A stretch of 64,000 bases of DNA, from the NCBI RefSeq assembly GCF_020531985.1, contig NZ_JAJAVQ010000004.1, positions 124,001 through 188,000 of the forward strand, read 5' to 3'. A program made the position numbers and the translations under genes. The first letter of the stretch is position 1. Each line of letters starts with the position of its first letter. A model generated the notes under the pieces. It did not search any database and was not told where the DNA came from. It was given only the letters and a program-made list of their open reading frames with translations. Source of the DNA: Rheinheimera aquimaris (GTDB taxonomy: Bacteria; Pseudomonadota; Gammaproteobacteria; Enterobacterales; Alteromonadaceae). Shown here in pieces: positions 1 to 9,454 of the stretch.

Positions 1-2303
1 CGCTGGATAGTGATCTCAGACTCACTGACCGTCAGGTTACCGGCAACAAAGAAGTTGTCGGCAATGCTGCCAAACTCACCGCCGAACATATCCAGCTGCT
101 GCAGAAACTCGGCTTCAGCACCATAGACTTTACCACTTTCGGCGTTACGGAATGACATCAGCAGGTTACCGTCAGAGCCGGACAATTCAACCGCTTCTAT
201 CGGGTTTTCCAGATCTTTGTAGAATACGCCGACACTGTAGTTACTGTTGTCGTAGTACCACTCTAAACGGGCATCAGCACTGTTAATATCGGTGCTTTGT
301 AAGCCGGCAAAGCCTGTTACTTTAAAGTCGGTCAGCGGGTCAACGTATAATACCGGTGTCACTTCACGTAAGTCCGGGCGCACTACCGTCTGGCTGTAGC
401 CAAAGCGGGCCTGCAGATCGTCGTTAATAAACCAGGTTAGTGATATTGCAGGGTAAAAGCCGTCTTCCAGTAATACTGAGTCAGTAATATCACCACTGAT
501 ATCGCCATCAGCATTTAACGGCAGTGAAATCTGCTTAAAGTCTTCATAACGTACACCCAGGTTCAGGCGGAACTTGTAGTCGTAGTTCAGTTCAAGCGCG
601 GCGTAACCGGCATCGATCATCTGGGCTGCCAGATAGTCATCAGCCTGGGTAGTGACGTTAGACACCTTAAAACGGTTGGCCGGGTTTAAAATATTCTCAT
701 CAGAGAAAATTTCCGAAAAACTGCCGGATAACTGCTGTAACGTATAGCCGACAGTATCAAAGTTAAACCGGTCGGTCTGCGCATCACGGCTGCGTTCAAA
801 ATAAGCGTAGCCGCCACTTAGCGTCATTTCAGCCTTGCCCAAAGTCAGCGGCAATTTGGCATTCCAGCTCAGGTTTTCGGTGTTGTCGTTCATGTCGCTG
901 AAGCTGTAATTGACAGCATTCTGGTTACGACGCAGGAACGAAAAAACACTACCGTCGGCCTGAGTTTCGTTCAGATAACGAAACTCCACTTCACCCGGTG
1001 CATAACGGCGTGCTTTGGCATCGGTGTATTGCCAGTCAATCGCTAAATCCATTAAGAACGGAAAATTATGCCGGCCACGCACCTGATTGCTTAGCATGGT
1101 GCGTTCTTCATAGGTAATGTTGGTGTCAGTATTGGAACGGTTGTTCTCGTTAATCGTTTCGATACTGTCGCCGTTCTTAATTTTAATTTCGTCTTTAGTG
1201 TCACGCAGGTAAATAGTTGACGTTTCAATGCGGTGATCTACGCCAAGCTCTAAACCAAAGTTCAGCATGCCAGACAGTTTTACCTGATGCTCGGTACCTT
1301 TAATATCGTCATACCGGTTCAGCGGTACCAGGCTATCGCCTGATACAGAGTAATAGCGTTCCTGCTCTTCAATATTTTGCGTTGAACGGTCATAGCTGAT
1401 GCCGGTCATCACACCGAAAACGACGTTTTGCGCCAGTTCAAAGCGGTTACCAAAGGATAGACTGCCATCAAAATCCGGCTTTACACTTTTGCGTTCAACA
1501 TCGATGTCGCGGTTGAACGAGGTGCCCAGTTCGCGCACTATCGTTTCGGCCTGCGCCAGGTTACCGGCGTTGATGCCACCTAAAGCTTCGGCAATATTGA
1601 TTGGCGTCAGCACACCATACTGTTGCTGCGCTGCAGCCAGTTCAGGTGAAATCCCACGCAGGCCATCGTCTTTACCGCGCCAGTCGTCACCGCCGCCAGC
1701 ATAATCGTAGCCATCGTCACTGTTCAGGCTGTTGTAACCGACGCCTACTGACACATTAAAACTGCTTTGCAGTGGAATAGAGGTGGTGCGGATATTGACG
1801 TTACCGCCACCGAACGCTGCCGGTAGCTCTGGCGAATAGGCTTTTTGCACCACCAGGCTTTCAATAATACCCGCCGGAAACATATCCAGCGGAATAACAT
1901 TACGTGTTGGGTCCGGGCTTGGAACCATGGCGCCGTTTAACAGTGTGCTGGAATAACGCTCACCTAAACCACGCACATAAATAAATTTATCTTTTACCAG
2001 CGTCAGACCGGTTACCCGGCGCAGTGCCGTTGCTGCGTTGCTGTCACCGGCACGGGAAATCTGTTCCATACCTAAAAGTTCGGCAACATAAGGTTGCTCA
2101 CGGCGTTCTGCAGCTGCAGACGCGGCAGAGCTCATCAGACGGCCGGATACAGAAATACGTTCAACATCTTCTTCACTTTGTGCTGCCGGTTCTGTGGTGT
2201 CCTGCGCCAAAGCGCCAAAAGAAACCAGTGCGGTCGCCGTGCTAAGGGCCAGCAACACACTGCGGCCAACACGACTGAAATTAAACTTTTGCATGCTGCT
2301 CAT
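1..2303 (-). CDS. TonB-dependent outer-membrane receptor (partial)
   Basis: This gene enters from the left edge and its C-terminal part is missing; about 767 codons are visible and all are open. The translation begins with an export signal (cleavage likely after SFGALAQ). A plug domain follows, with the stretch YVRGLGERYSSTLLNG and then GGGNVNIRT, as in large TonB-dependent receptors, and after it long beta-barrel sequence. Such receptors import bulky substrates across the outer membrane using TonB-ExbBD energy. The start at 2303 has AGGA ten bases upstream; a second ATG at 2294 is possible. It lies downstream of a lipoprotein gene with PhoB-type sites, so a phosphorus-containing substrate is a fair inference. 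No TonB-box function or ligand can be proven from sequence. Confidence 0.9.
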   Translation of the reverse strand, partial: MSSMQKFNFSRVGRSVLLALSTATALVSFGALAQDTTEPAAQSEEDVERISVSGRLMSSAASAAAERREQPYVAELLGMEQISRAGDSNAATALRRVTGLTLVKDKFIYVRGLGERYSSTLLNGAMVPSPDPTRNVIPLDMFPAGIIESLVVQKAYSPELPAAFGGGNVNIRTTSIPLQSSFNVSVGVGYNSLNSDDGYDYAGGGDDWRGKDDGLRGISPELAAAQQQYGVLTPINIAEALGGINAGNLAQAETIVRELGTSFNRDIDVERKSVKPDFDGSLSFGNRFELAQNVVFGVMTGISYDRSTQNIEEQERYYSVSGDSLVPLNRYDDIKGTEHQVKLSGMLNFGLELGVDHRIETSTIYLRDTKDEIKIKNGDSIETINENNRSNTDTNITYEERTMLSNQVRGRHNFPFLMDLAIDWQYTDAKARRYAPGEVEFRYLNETQADGSVFSFLRRNQNAVNYSFSDMNDNTENLSWNAKLPLTLGKAEMTLSGGYAYFERSRDAQTDRFNFDTVGYTLQQLSGSFSEIFSDENILNPANRFKVSNVTTQADDYLAAQMIDAGYAALELNYDYKFRLNLGVRYEDFKQISLPLNADGDISGDITDSVLLEDGFYPAISLTWFINDDLQARFGYSQTVVRPDLREVTPVLYVDPLTDFKVTGFAGLQSTDINSADARLEWYYDNSNYSVGVFYKDLENPIEAVELSGSDGNLLMSFRNAESGKVYGAEAEFLQQLDMFGGEFGSIADNFFVAGNLTVSESEITIQ

Positions 2304-2381
2304 CTGAACTTTGTCCTATCAGCTTAATTTTGTTACTTCTGCGTAGCGTTAAATGCCAGGCGGCACTTAACCTGATGGAAT

Positions 2382-2412
2382 AAAAAAACACTGCCAGCAA
2401 GCACTGGCAGTG
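2382..2412 (-). terminator. Rho-independent terminator after the lipoprotein gene
   Basis: A perfect 9-bp stem (CACTGCCAG at 2389-2397 with CTGGCAGTG at 2404-2412) and 6-base loop are followed on the minus strand by seven T. It sits between the lipoprotein gene and the TonB receptor. The receptor therefore either has its own promoter in the short 78-base gap or receives read-through transcription. Confidence 0.85.
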
Positions 2413-2422
2413 TTTAGCAGGT

Positions 2423-5101
2423 TTAGTCTTCTAAACCAACAGCCCAGCCTGCAGTCCAGTCATTACCTGGTTTTACTGCACCGACAAAGTCAACGGCGTC
2501 GAAGAAGCTGTCTACTGCTGTCATGTCTTTTGGCGCTGTTGCATCGATAGTAAAGATGCCATCCAACACGGCGGCCTGGTCTGCCGCTACGCTGTTGCCG
2601 GTCTGGCCCAGGAACCATTGCTCAGTCGTTGTGGTTGCGCTGACAGTGCCTTTGAAGGCTTCTGAACAGGCGATAACTGAGTTAGTCATGGTCAGTGAAC
2701 CTGAGGCAGCTAAAGCACGAGACTCGTCAGATTCAATTTCCAGACACTCACCCATGCCAGCAGGGCCGGTGATAACAAAGTTAGCCAGTTGGGCATTGGT
2801 ACCGGCGCGCAGTAACACACCTTCTGAATCGTCATCACCGTCGAAGGTGTTGCCGATAATGGTCATATTGGCAATAGTTGGGTTAGAAACCGGTGTCGCA
2901 GTGAAGTTGCCTGACTGGTTGTCGGCTTCGATACCACGGTTAGCCTTGGCACCATCAGCAGCATGTTTCACCAGTACGAACTGTAATTTACCGTTCCAGC
3001 CATCTGCCCAGTCAACTGAGTCATCGCCGTTAGCGGTTAATACAACGTTCTTACAGCTGATGCTACCGCCGAACATTTCGATACCGTCGTCCACGTTCTG
3101 GTGAACCTGGATATTGCTACATTTAGTGCCTGAACCTACACCAGCAAAAGTGATACCGTTCAGTTCATTGTCTGGCAACACTTCAAAACCAGCATGCTTT
3201 AGTACCACGTAGTTCAAGGTACCGCTGCTGTCAGCCGGGTTGTCACCACCGTAGTTGCCGGCGTCACCTTCTGCTGCTACCTGGCAGCTTGCTAAATCCG
3301 CTTGATTACATTTGTTTGATGGTGCTTTACCCAGTATTACCAGGCCACCCCACTGACCAGCAGCAGTTGGTGAACCAATAACATCCTGTACTGATGTCAT
3401 CACGATAGGGTTAGCTGCAGTACCGTTAGCTTCAATTTTTGAACCGCGGGTTACTACCAGGAAATCAGCGCCTGATTTACCGAAAATACGTACGCCAGGC
3501 TGTACTGTTAAGGTTGCTGCAGTGGTGTTGTCCACACCAACACGTACACGGCCACTCAGTACATAGTCAGCACCGGCAGCCAATGTCACGTTAGTGGTGA
3601 TGTCACCGGTCAGCTGGCAGTTTAAACGGCCGGTCAGGCTGTTAACTTCAGAGGTACCAGCAGGGCAGGCGGCTAAGTCGTCTTCCGGGTGAATACCAAC
3701 AGTCCAGCCTTCGGTCCAGTCTGTAGTGCCGTCAAAAGCACCAATGTAATCTACGTTGTCAAACCATGGGTCAACGTTATTTGCGACATTGTAGCCATTA
3801 CCCAGTGCCGGTGAATTGGGGGCTGGGATATAACCACCCAGCAGTGCATCACCGACGATATTGCCAGGCTGAGCACGGAACCATGCTTGTGCATCCAGGA
3901 TAACGTTGTTGTTACCATCGACGCTGTTTTTAAACGGTTCAGCGCAGTCGATAATAGAGTTACGGAAGATAATTTCACCATTGCCAGCGTTGGTAACAGA
4001 CTCATCGCTGTTAATCTCGAAACATTCGCCCATGCCAGCAGGGCCAGTGATCACAAAGTTATACAACTCTGCTGCGGTACCTGCGCGCAGTAATACGCCT
4101 TCAGAGTCATCTTCGCCGTCAAAGGTATTGCCGATAATGGTCATGTTAGCAATGCGCGGCTTTGACACCGGCAGTGCGGTAAAGTCGCTTGACTGGTTAT
4201 CACCCTCAATACCACGGTTAGCTTTGGTATTGTTCGGGTTATGACGCACCAGCACGTGTTGTACGCGGCCAGTCCAGCCGTCTGCCCAGTCCAGAGAGTC
4301 GTCACGGTTGCCGGTTAATACTACGTGTTTCAGGTCAACAGTACCGCCGAAAAATTCTACACCGTCATCAAGGTTGTTATGTACCTGAATATAGTCGACA
4401 GTAGTGCCACGGCCTACACCGGCAAAGGTAATACCATTTAGCTCGTTATCAGGGATAACTTCAAAACCGGCATAACGTACCTGTACGTATTTTAAAGCAC
4501 CGCTGCTGTCATCTTCATCAGCACCGCCGTATGGACCCGCTTCACCTTCGGCTTCTACCTGACAGTTAGCCAGATCAGCCTGATCACATTTATTAGTAGG
4601 CGCTTTACCCAGTAGTACCAGGCCGCCCCATTCTGCTGTTGACTCATCATCAGACAGACCAAGCATATCGTTTACAGATGTCATTACGATCGGCGCTGAA
4701 GCAGTACCTACTGCCTGAATTTTAGAGCCGCGGGCTACAACTAAATAGTCTGCGCCACTTTTACCAAACAGTGTGGTGCCTGGTTCGATGGTCAGTGTTG
4801 CGCTGTTAGCGTTATCGTTACCTACTGTGACCTTGCCATTTAATGACCAAACCACATCAGCAGTTAAGCGGGTATCAGCAGTAATGGTGCCGGTGATTTC
4901 ACACACTGCTTTACTTACACCTGCCAGAGTTGAACCTTCAGTTGCAAATGCCGGGCAGCTGCTGGTTGGTGGAGGCGTACCGCCGCCATTATCACCGCCA
5001 TCATTGCCATTACCGGCATTAACGACTAAGTCGCCACCACAGCCAGCCAGCATTAGTGCTGACGCTATTGCGCTTAGTTTTAACAGTTTGCGTAAAGCCA
5101 T
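2423..5101 (-). CDS. Large duplicated beta-helix lipoprotein
   Basis: This protein of about 892 aa starts with a lipoprotein signal (lipobox LAGC, Cys near residue 20), then a Gly/Asp/Asn-rich linker and TPPPTS. The rest is two tandem copies of a roughly 430-aa unit, each opening with CPA and containing FGKSGAD, RGSKI, IVMTSV, NELNGITFAGVG and MTIIGNTFDG. The repetitive Asn/Gly turns suggest right-handed parallel beta-helices. The first in-frame ATG is at 5107, but GGAG lies eight bases before the ATG at 5101 and only two before 5107, so 5101 is preferred. A PhoB-type box lies about 65 bp upstream. With the adjacent TonB receptor it may form a surface uptake pair. No enzymatic residues were recognised; the function is unknown. 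Confidence 0.85.
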   Translation of the reverse strand: MALRKLLKLSAIASALMLAGCGGDLVVNAGNGNDGGDNGGGTPPPTSSCPAFATEGSTLAGVSKAVCEITGTITADTRLTADVVWSLNGKVTVGNDNANSATLTIEPGTTLFGKSGADYLVVARGSKIQAVGTASAPIVMTSVNDMLGLSDDESTAEWGGLVLLGKAPTNKCDQADLANCQVEAEGEAGPYGGADEDDSSGALKYVQVRYAGFEVIPDNELNGITFAGVGRGTTVDYIQVHNNLDDGVEFFGGTVDLKHVVLTGNRDDSLDWADGWTGRVQHVLVRHNPNNTKANRGIEGDNQSSDFTALPVSKPRIANMTIIGNTFDGEDDSEGVLLRAGTAAELYNFVITGPAGMGECFEINSDESVTNAGNGEIIFRNSIIDCAEPFKNSVDGNNNVILDAQAWFRAQPGNIVGDALLGGYIPAPNSPALGNGYNVANNVDPWFDNVDYIGAFDGTTDWTEGWTVGIHPEDDLAACPAGTSEVNSLTGRLNCQLTGDITTNVTLAAGADYVLSGRVRVGVDNTTAATLTVQPGVRIFGKSGADFLVVTRGSKIEANGTAANPIVMTSVQDVIGSPTAAGQWGGLVILGKAPSNKCNQADLASCQVAAEGDAGNYGGDNPADSSGTLNYVVLKHAGFEVLPDNELNGITFAGVGSGTKCSNIQVHQNVDDGIEMFGGSISCKNVVLTANGDDSVDWADGWNGKLQFVLVKHAADGAKANRGIEADNQSGNFTATPVSNPTIANMTIIGNTFDGDDDSEGVLLRAGTNAQLANFVITGPAGMGECLEIESDESRALAASGSLTMTNSVIACSEAFKGTVSATTTTEQWFLGQTGNSVAADQAAVLDGIFTIDATAPKDMTAVDSFFDAVDFVGAVKPGNDWTAGWAVGLED

Positions 5102-5166
5102 TACCATCTCTCCGTTGAGTTGTTATAGGTCGTGCCAATAAGTTGGGCGTACCCTACAACAGGGAA

Positions 5167-5184
5167 ATGACGCTTTTATTACAC
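5167..5184 (-). promoter_or_regulatory. Candidate Pho box for the lipoprotein gene
   Basis: On the minus strand the sequence reads GTGTAAT-AAAA-GCGTCAT, two 7-mers spaced by an A4 spacer, the PhoB direct-repeat layout (consensus CTGTCAT twice). Each 7-mer has two mismatches. It is oriented toward the lipoprotein gene, whose start is 66 bp away. Confidence 0.6.
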
Positions 5185-5192
5185 TTAGATGG

Positions 5193-5210
5193 CTGTCACA
5201 TAACGGTAAT
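5193..5210 (+). promoter_or_regulatory. Candidate Pho box (upstream of phoB)
   Basis: CTGTCAC-ATAA-CGGTAAT has the 7-4-7 arrangement of a PhoB site. It lies far upstream of phoB (about 260 bp from the start codon), so it would be an accessory site or belong to the divergent gene. Confidence 0.45.
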
Positions 5211-5245
5211 GGTCCAACCTGACTGCACTGGGGTTGCAGCGCTTT

Positions 5246-5274
5246 CTGTCAAAAAAAATTCATTTTAGTGTCAT
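5246..5274 (+). promoter_or_regulatory. Three-unit PhoB-type direct repeat
   Basis: Three 7-mers in exact 11-bp register are visible: CTGTCAA, AATTCAT and GTGTCAT with AAAA and TTTA spacers. This equals two overlapping Pho boxes. The 11-bp period places all units on one face of the helix. Confidence 0.6.
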
Positions 5275-5371
5275 GTGTACTGGCAAAACTTAAGGTTTTA
5301 ATTTGGTGAAGCTTGTTACTTATTTGTTTCTGTTTGCGTGGGGAGTCATCGGAGGGAATATTAACCTTACC

Positions 5372-5407
5372 TTTTCATAAAAATGTCATAAACTGCGGCA
5401 ATACTAT
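5372..5407 (+). promoter_or_regulatory. phoB promoter with Pho box
   Basis: TTTTCAT-AAAA-ATGTCAT (5372-5389) matches 14 of 18 consensus positions. A TACTAT -10 element lies 12 bases further on (5402-5407). The box replaces a -35, as in PhoB-activated promoters. This fits autoregulation of phoBR. Confidence 0.7.
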
Positions 5408-5471
5408 GCGCAGTAAATAGTTAGAGCAGCGCGGCAGCAACGCCGGCTTAAATCAGAGTGTGGTGGACGCT

Positions 5472-6158
5472 ATGGCAAGAAAGATCCTGGTGGTGGAAGA
5501 CGAAGCCCCGATTCGCGATATGTTGTGTTTTGTATTGGAGCAAAACGGTTATCAGGCGACAACGGCAGAAGATTATGATTCTGCTGTCAATGCGCTGATG
5601 GAACCCTATCCGGATTTGGTGTTGCTGGATTGGATGTTGCCGGGCGGCAGTGGCATTCAGGTAGCGAAGAAAATGAAGCAGCACGAGCTGACCCGTAATA
5701 TTCCGATCATTATGATCACCGCCCGTGGTGAAGAAGAGGACAAAGTGCGTGGCCTGGAAGTTGGCGCGGACGATTACGTTACCAAACCATTCTCACCAAA
5801 GGAGCTGATGGCGCGCATTAAAGCCGTGATCCGCCGTGTCGCACCAACCAGCCTGGATGAGGTCATTGAAGTGCAGGGTCTGAAGCTTGACCCTGTTTCG
5901 CACCGGGTAATGGCATCTGATCAGGCACTGGATATGGGGCCAACCGAGTTTCGTTTGCTGCATTTCTTTATGACCCACCCAGAGCGTGTTTACAGCCGCG
6001 AACAGTTGCTGGATCATGTGTGGGGCACCAACGTGTATGTGGAAGACCGTACCGTCGATGTGCATATCCGCCGTTTGCGCAAAGCGATTTCTATCGCCGG
6101 GCATGATAGATTAGTGCAAACCGTACGGGGCTCAGGCTACCGTTTTTCAGCTAAGTAA
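5472..6158 (+). CDS. phoB: Phosphate regulon response regulator PhoB
   Basis: This 228-aa OmpR-class regulator has a receiver domain (acidic pair ED near residues 9-11, phosphoacceptor Asp53 in LLDWMLPGG, Lys105 in TKPF) and a C-terminal winged helix ending [11 protein letters not shown]. Phosphorylated PhoB dimers bind Pho boxes and activate phosphate-scavenging genes. The frame is open upstream to GTG codons at 5460 and 5463. The ATG at 5472 gives the family's usual N-terminus, [11 protein letters not shown], and length. phoR follows 17 bp downstream, an operon arrangement. A Pho box overlaps its promoter. Confidence 0.97.
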   Translation: MARKILVVEDEAPIRDMLCFVLEQNGYQATTAEDYDSAVNALMEPYPDLVLLDWMLPGGSGIQVAKKMKQHELTRNIPIIMITARGEEEDKVRGLEVGADDYVTKPFSPKELMARIKAVIRRVAPTSLDEVIEVQGLKLDPVSHRVMASDQALDMGPTEFRLLHFFMTHPERVYSREQLLDHVWGTNVYVEDRTVDVHIRRLRKAISIAGHDRLVQTVRGSGYRFSAK

Positions 6159-6175
6159 GGTTAGTCGCCACTTCT

Positions 6176-7501
6176 ATGCGTCAGCTGCTTTCAAAAAGGA
6201 AGGTGTACACCAGGCTCTTCCTTTTTTATTGTTTTATTGCTCTGGTGGGCCTTATTTCCAACAGCTTATTGCTGGCGCTGCTTATTTTCACCGTCGCGTT
6301 ATTGCTCTGGCATTATCATCATTTATTTTTGATGGACAAATGGCTGTGGCGTGACCGTAAGTTGTCACCGCCAATAAGCGAGGGCATCTGGGGTCATCTG
6401 TTCGAAGGTGTTTACTACCTGCAGCGCCGTGACCGGCGTAAAAGACGCGAGCTGCGAAACGTGGTGCGGCGCTTTCGCGACGGCGCTGAAGCGTTACCGG
6501 AAGCCGTGGTCGTGTTGCGCGATGACTGGTCGATAATCTGGAGCAACAAGCTGGCGCAAATTCTGGTTGGGTTACATTGGCCGGCAGATGAAGGCCAGCG
6601 GCTGGATAACCTTATCCGGCACCCTGAATTCTTACAGTATCTTAAAACAGCAAAGTTTGAGTTACCCATTGAGCTGCCATCACCGGTCAATGATCAGCTA
6701 ACGCTGGAATTTAATATCATGCCATACGGCATTGAGCAGTTTTTACTTATTGTGCGCGATGTCACCCAGCTAAAGCAGCTCGAGCAAATTCGTAAAGATT
6801 TTGTCGCGAACGTGTCGCATGAGCTGCGTACACCACTGACGGTACTGCAGGGTTATCTGGAAGTGATGGACGATGAACATCTGCCAGATAAGGCCATGTG
6901 GAAGAAGGCGCACAATGTAATGTTGGATCAGACCAAGCGGATGGATGCTTTAGTACAGCAGCTACTGACATTATCCCGCATTGAAGCCTCGGCCAGAGTA
7001 CAGTTTGATGACGAGGTTGATGTACCGGCGATGCTGGCCAAACTGGAGCAGGAAGCACAGACCGTTAACCGTGATAAGCAGCACAGCATAGTGTTTGATA
7101 TTGACCCGGAGTTAAAGGTGACCGGTGTTACTGAAGAGCTGCGTAGTGCTTTTTCCAATTTGGTGATTAATGCGATTAAATATACGCAAAACAATGGCGA
7201 TATCCATGTCAGCTGGCAGCGACAGCATCAGAAAGCGGTATTTGCCGTCAACGACAATGGCCCGGGTATAGCACCACAGCATGTAAAGCGCTTAACCGAA
7301 CGTTTCTACCGGGTAGATGAAGCCCGCGCCCGTAATACCGGGGGTACCGGCCTGGGGTTGGCCATCGTGAAGCATGTGCTGTCGCGTCATAACAGCCGGT
7401 TGATGATTTTCAGTGAACCGGGCAAGGGCAGTAGTTTCTCTTTTACACTGCCACCTGAGCTGGTGCTTGGCAACCGTAAACCAGCCAGAGCAAAAAAATA
7501 G
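6176..7501 (+). CDS. phoR: Phosphate regulon sensor kinase PhoR
   Basis: This 441-aa histidine kinase is close to the family's usual 430 or so. Hydrophobic segments cover residues 13-48 with no sizable periplasmic loop, as in PhoR. A PAS-like region (about 105-200) precedes the H-box ANVSHELRTP with His215. N, G1 and G2 ATP-binding motifs follow (NAIKYT, DNGPGIA, GTGLGLAI). PhoR phosphorylates PhoB when the Pst/PhoU system signals low phosphate; no pst operon is in this window. It is transcribed with phoB. Its end converges on a minus-strand gene with only a 10-base gap and no obvious terminator. Confidence 0.96.
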   Translation: MRQLLSKRKVYTRLFLFYCFIALVGLISNSLLLALLIFTVALLLWHYHHLFLMDKWLWRDRKLSPPISEGIWGHLFEGVYYLQRRDRRKRRELRNVVRRFRDGAEALPEAVVVLRDDWSIIWSNKLAQILVGLHWPADEGQRLDNLIRHPEFLQYLKTAKFELPIELPSPVNDQLTLEFNIMPYGIEQFLLIVRDVTQLKQLEQIRKDFVANVSHELRTPLTVLQGYLEVMDDEHLPDKAMWKKAHNVMLDQTKRMDALVQQLLTLSRIEASARVQFDDEVDVPAMLAKLEQEAQTVNRDKQHSIVFDIDPELKVTGVTEELRSAFSNLVINAIKYTQNNGDIHVSWQRQHQKAVFAVNDNGPGIAPQHVKRLTERFYRVDEARARNTGGTGLGLAIVKHVLSRHNSRLMIFSEPGKGSSFSFTLPPELVLGNRKPARAKK

Positions 7502-7511
7502 TACGTGACAA

Positions 7512-8384
7512 CTAAGATGCAGCGTTAACCGGAACGCCGGCTTTCAATGCTGCCCAGTGACGCTCTATCACCTTGTCTGCGGCCCTGCCCAATATATCCT
7601 GTTCCAACCCGTTTGCCTGACCGAGAAAGGTTTGCGCCAGCTCCCGGTCAGCCATCGCTGTAGCTACCAAGCTTGCCGCTTCGGCCACTGTCTGCGCGCC
7701 TTCGAAATAGCGCACGTGGTGGCTGTTATCGACAAGTAATTCGTCACTGTCATTACACCACTTGGTAAATACCCGTTTGGTCAGCTCTTGTGATCTGGCC
7801 TGAGGCCCGCCAAATACGATGTAAAAGGTATCTGTAGCCGCTTTGCGGTAGCGCTCGCAAATAACACCTAATTGCTTGTGCAAGTGTGTTACTTCATCGG
7901 TGGCGCTTAATGTAATCAATTTTGAAAACAGCGGTTGCAGTGCATCAGCATAGTGTTGGATATGCAGGTGAGTAACGCAATTTTGCTCGGCAACATTATT
8001 TAGCAGCTGACGAATGGCATTGAGCATATCTTGTCCTGCTGACGGCAGTGTCATGGCTTGTAGCTGCTGAAGGTAGTCCCGCAGTAGGGTAATTGCCTGT
8101 GGCAACGGCATATGCTGCAAACTATAACTCGCAGCCAGCGCACTGTGGGCCAGTGCTTTTAGCTGATGATAGTTATCACCGTTCACCGGATAATGTTTTA
8201 TCTCACTGCCGCAGCAGCTTATCAAATCGCTGCCACTGCGGATAATCAGCAGCACCTCACCTGCAGTGATCTGCTGTTCAAAATAGTGCTTTCTTTTGGC
8301 ATACAGCTGATAAAAATGCTGGTTAAGAGCCTGCAGTGGTGACAATACTGCTGGTGCGCCGGTATCTTCAGGTTGATTGCTCAT
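7512..8384 (-). CDS. Hypothetical helical protein, SDR-linked
   Basis: I do not recognise this 290-aa protein. There is no signal peptide or membrane segment. It looks largely alpha-helical, with several Cys and His residues (SCCGSE near residue 57, NCVTHLHIQHY near 135, KWCND near 208). A segment DTFYIVFGGPQARSQELTKR around residues 185-205 could be a conserved core. It starts 15 bp after the stop of the upstream SDR gene on the same strand, so the two are probably cotranscribed. Codon use resembles the neighbours. No function is assigned. Confidence 0.75.
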   Translation of the reverse strand: MSNQPEDTGAPAVLSPLQALNQHFYQLYAKRKHYFEQQITAGEVLLIIRSGSDLISCCGSEIKHYPVNGDNYHQLKALAHSALAASYSLQHMPLPQAITLLRDYLQQLQAMTLPSAGQDMLNAIRQLLNNVAEQNCVTHLHIQHYADALQPLFSKLITLSATDEVTHLHKQLGVICERYRKAATDTFYIVFGGPQARSQELTKRVFTKWCNDSDELLVDNSHHVRYFEGAQTVAEAASLVATAMADRELAQTFLGQANGLEQDILGRAADKVIERHWAALKAGVPVNAAS

Positions 8385-8399
8385 TACATTGCCTGCGTA

Positions 8400-9302
8400 T
8401 CAAGGTAAATGTTCACCACCGGTCACGCCTATCACTTCAGCGGTAACGTAACTTGACTCCTGCGACGCCAGATAAACGTAAGCCGGAGCGAGCTCTGCAG
8501 GTTGTCCCGGGCGGCCCAACGGTACGTGCTGGCCAAACTGCTGTAATTTTTCTGCCGGTTGGCCACCACTTTGCTGCAGTGGAGTCCAGATTGGACCAGG
8601 TGCTACCGCATTTACCCGAATGCCCTTGTTTATCAGCATTTTCGCCAGGCTTTTGGTAAAGCCGGTGATGGCACTTTTGCTAGAGGCATAGTCCAGTAAG
8701 CCAGCTGAGGGTTGGTAAGATTGAATTGATGTGGTGTTAATAATGCTGGCACCGGCAGGCATGTGCGGCACAGCAGCTTTACTCAACCAGAACATAGCAA
8801 ATACGTTGGTCGCATAGGTTTTTTGGAACTGTTCGCTACTTAAATCGGCCAGTTCTGCAACAAATTGCTGTTTACCGGCGTTATTGACCAGAATATCAAG
8901 ACCACCGAGTTTGTCTTTTGTCTGCTGCACCAGTGATTGGCAGAATTGCTCATCCGAAATATCCCCCTCAATCGCCCAGGCCTGAACATCAGCCTGTTTC
9001 AATTGCTCGAGTGCCGTTTCACCGTCCTGCCGTTCGCTGGGCAAATAATTAATGACCACATCTGCGCCTTCCCTGGCAAAAGCAATAGCCACAGCCCGGC
9101 CAATGCCCGAGTCACCGCCGGTGATCAATGCTTTACGTCCTTGCAATCTGCCACTGCCCTGATAACTGTCCTCACCATGGTCGGCACCGGGTGACAATTT
9201 TGCATCCAGCGCCGGGTCAGGTTGAGATTTGTCATAGTGGGTGTTGCCGGTGCTGTACTGAGTGCGGGGATCTTGCATACAAAACTGGTTACGCTTAGCC
9301 AT
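8400..9302 (-). CDS. SDR family oxidoreductase (YghA-like)
   Basis: This 300-aa NAD(P)-dependent short-chain dehydrogenase has the Rossmann glycine motif TGGDSGIG near residue 62, NNAG near 142 and the catalytic YASSK near 210. It also has an N-terminal extension of about 45 residues ([20 protein letters not shown]), typical of the YghA/GsiB-type subfamily often linked to general stress. The substrate is not predictable. AGGAG lies upstream of the ATG at 9302. It is followed closely by the unknown 290-aa gene. The cofactor choice between NAD and NADP is unresolved. Confidence 0.9.
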   Translation of the reverse strand: MAKRNQFCMQDPRTQYSTGNTHYDKSQPDPALDAKLSPGADHGEDSYQGSGRLQGRKALITGGDSGIGRAVAIAFAREGADVVINYLPSERQDGETALEQLKQADVQAWAIEGDISDEQFCQSLVQQTKDKLGGLDILVNNAGKQQFVAELADLSSEQFQKTYATNVFAMFWLSKAAVPHMPAGASIINTTSIQSYQPSAGLLDYASSKSAITGFTKSLAKMLINKGIRVNAVAPGPIWTPLQQSGGQPAEKLQQFGQHVPLGRPGQPAELAPAYVYLASQESSYVTAEVIGVTGGEHLP

Positions 9303-9454
9303 TGCGCTTCTCCTTTTGCTGAAAAACAGTTATTTAGCAGCAAGCAGATTCTGTGCCTGTGTGACAACGTATACAGAAAGTTGAATGAAACCAAGTGTTA
9401 ATAAGGGTTGTAGCAGTATGATTGGTCTTATTTCAGTTTGCAGACAATTAACAG

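Noticed and set aside
2523..3104. Plus-strand open frame of 193 codons inside the lipoprotein gene
   Set aside because: It is antisense to a well-supported gene with no ribosome site or domain.
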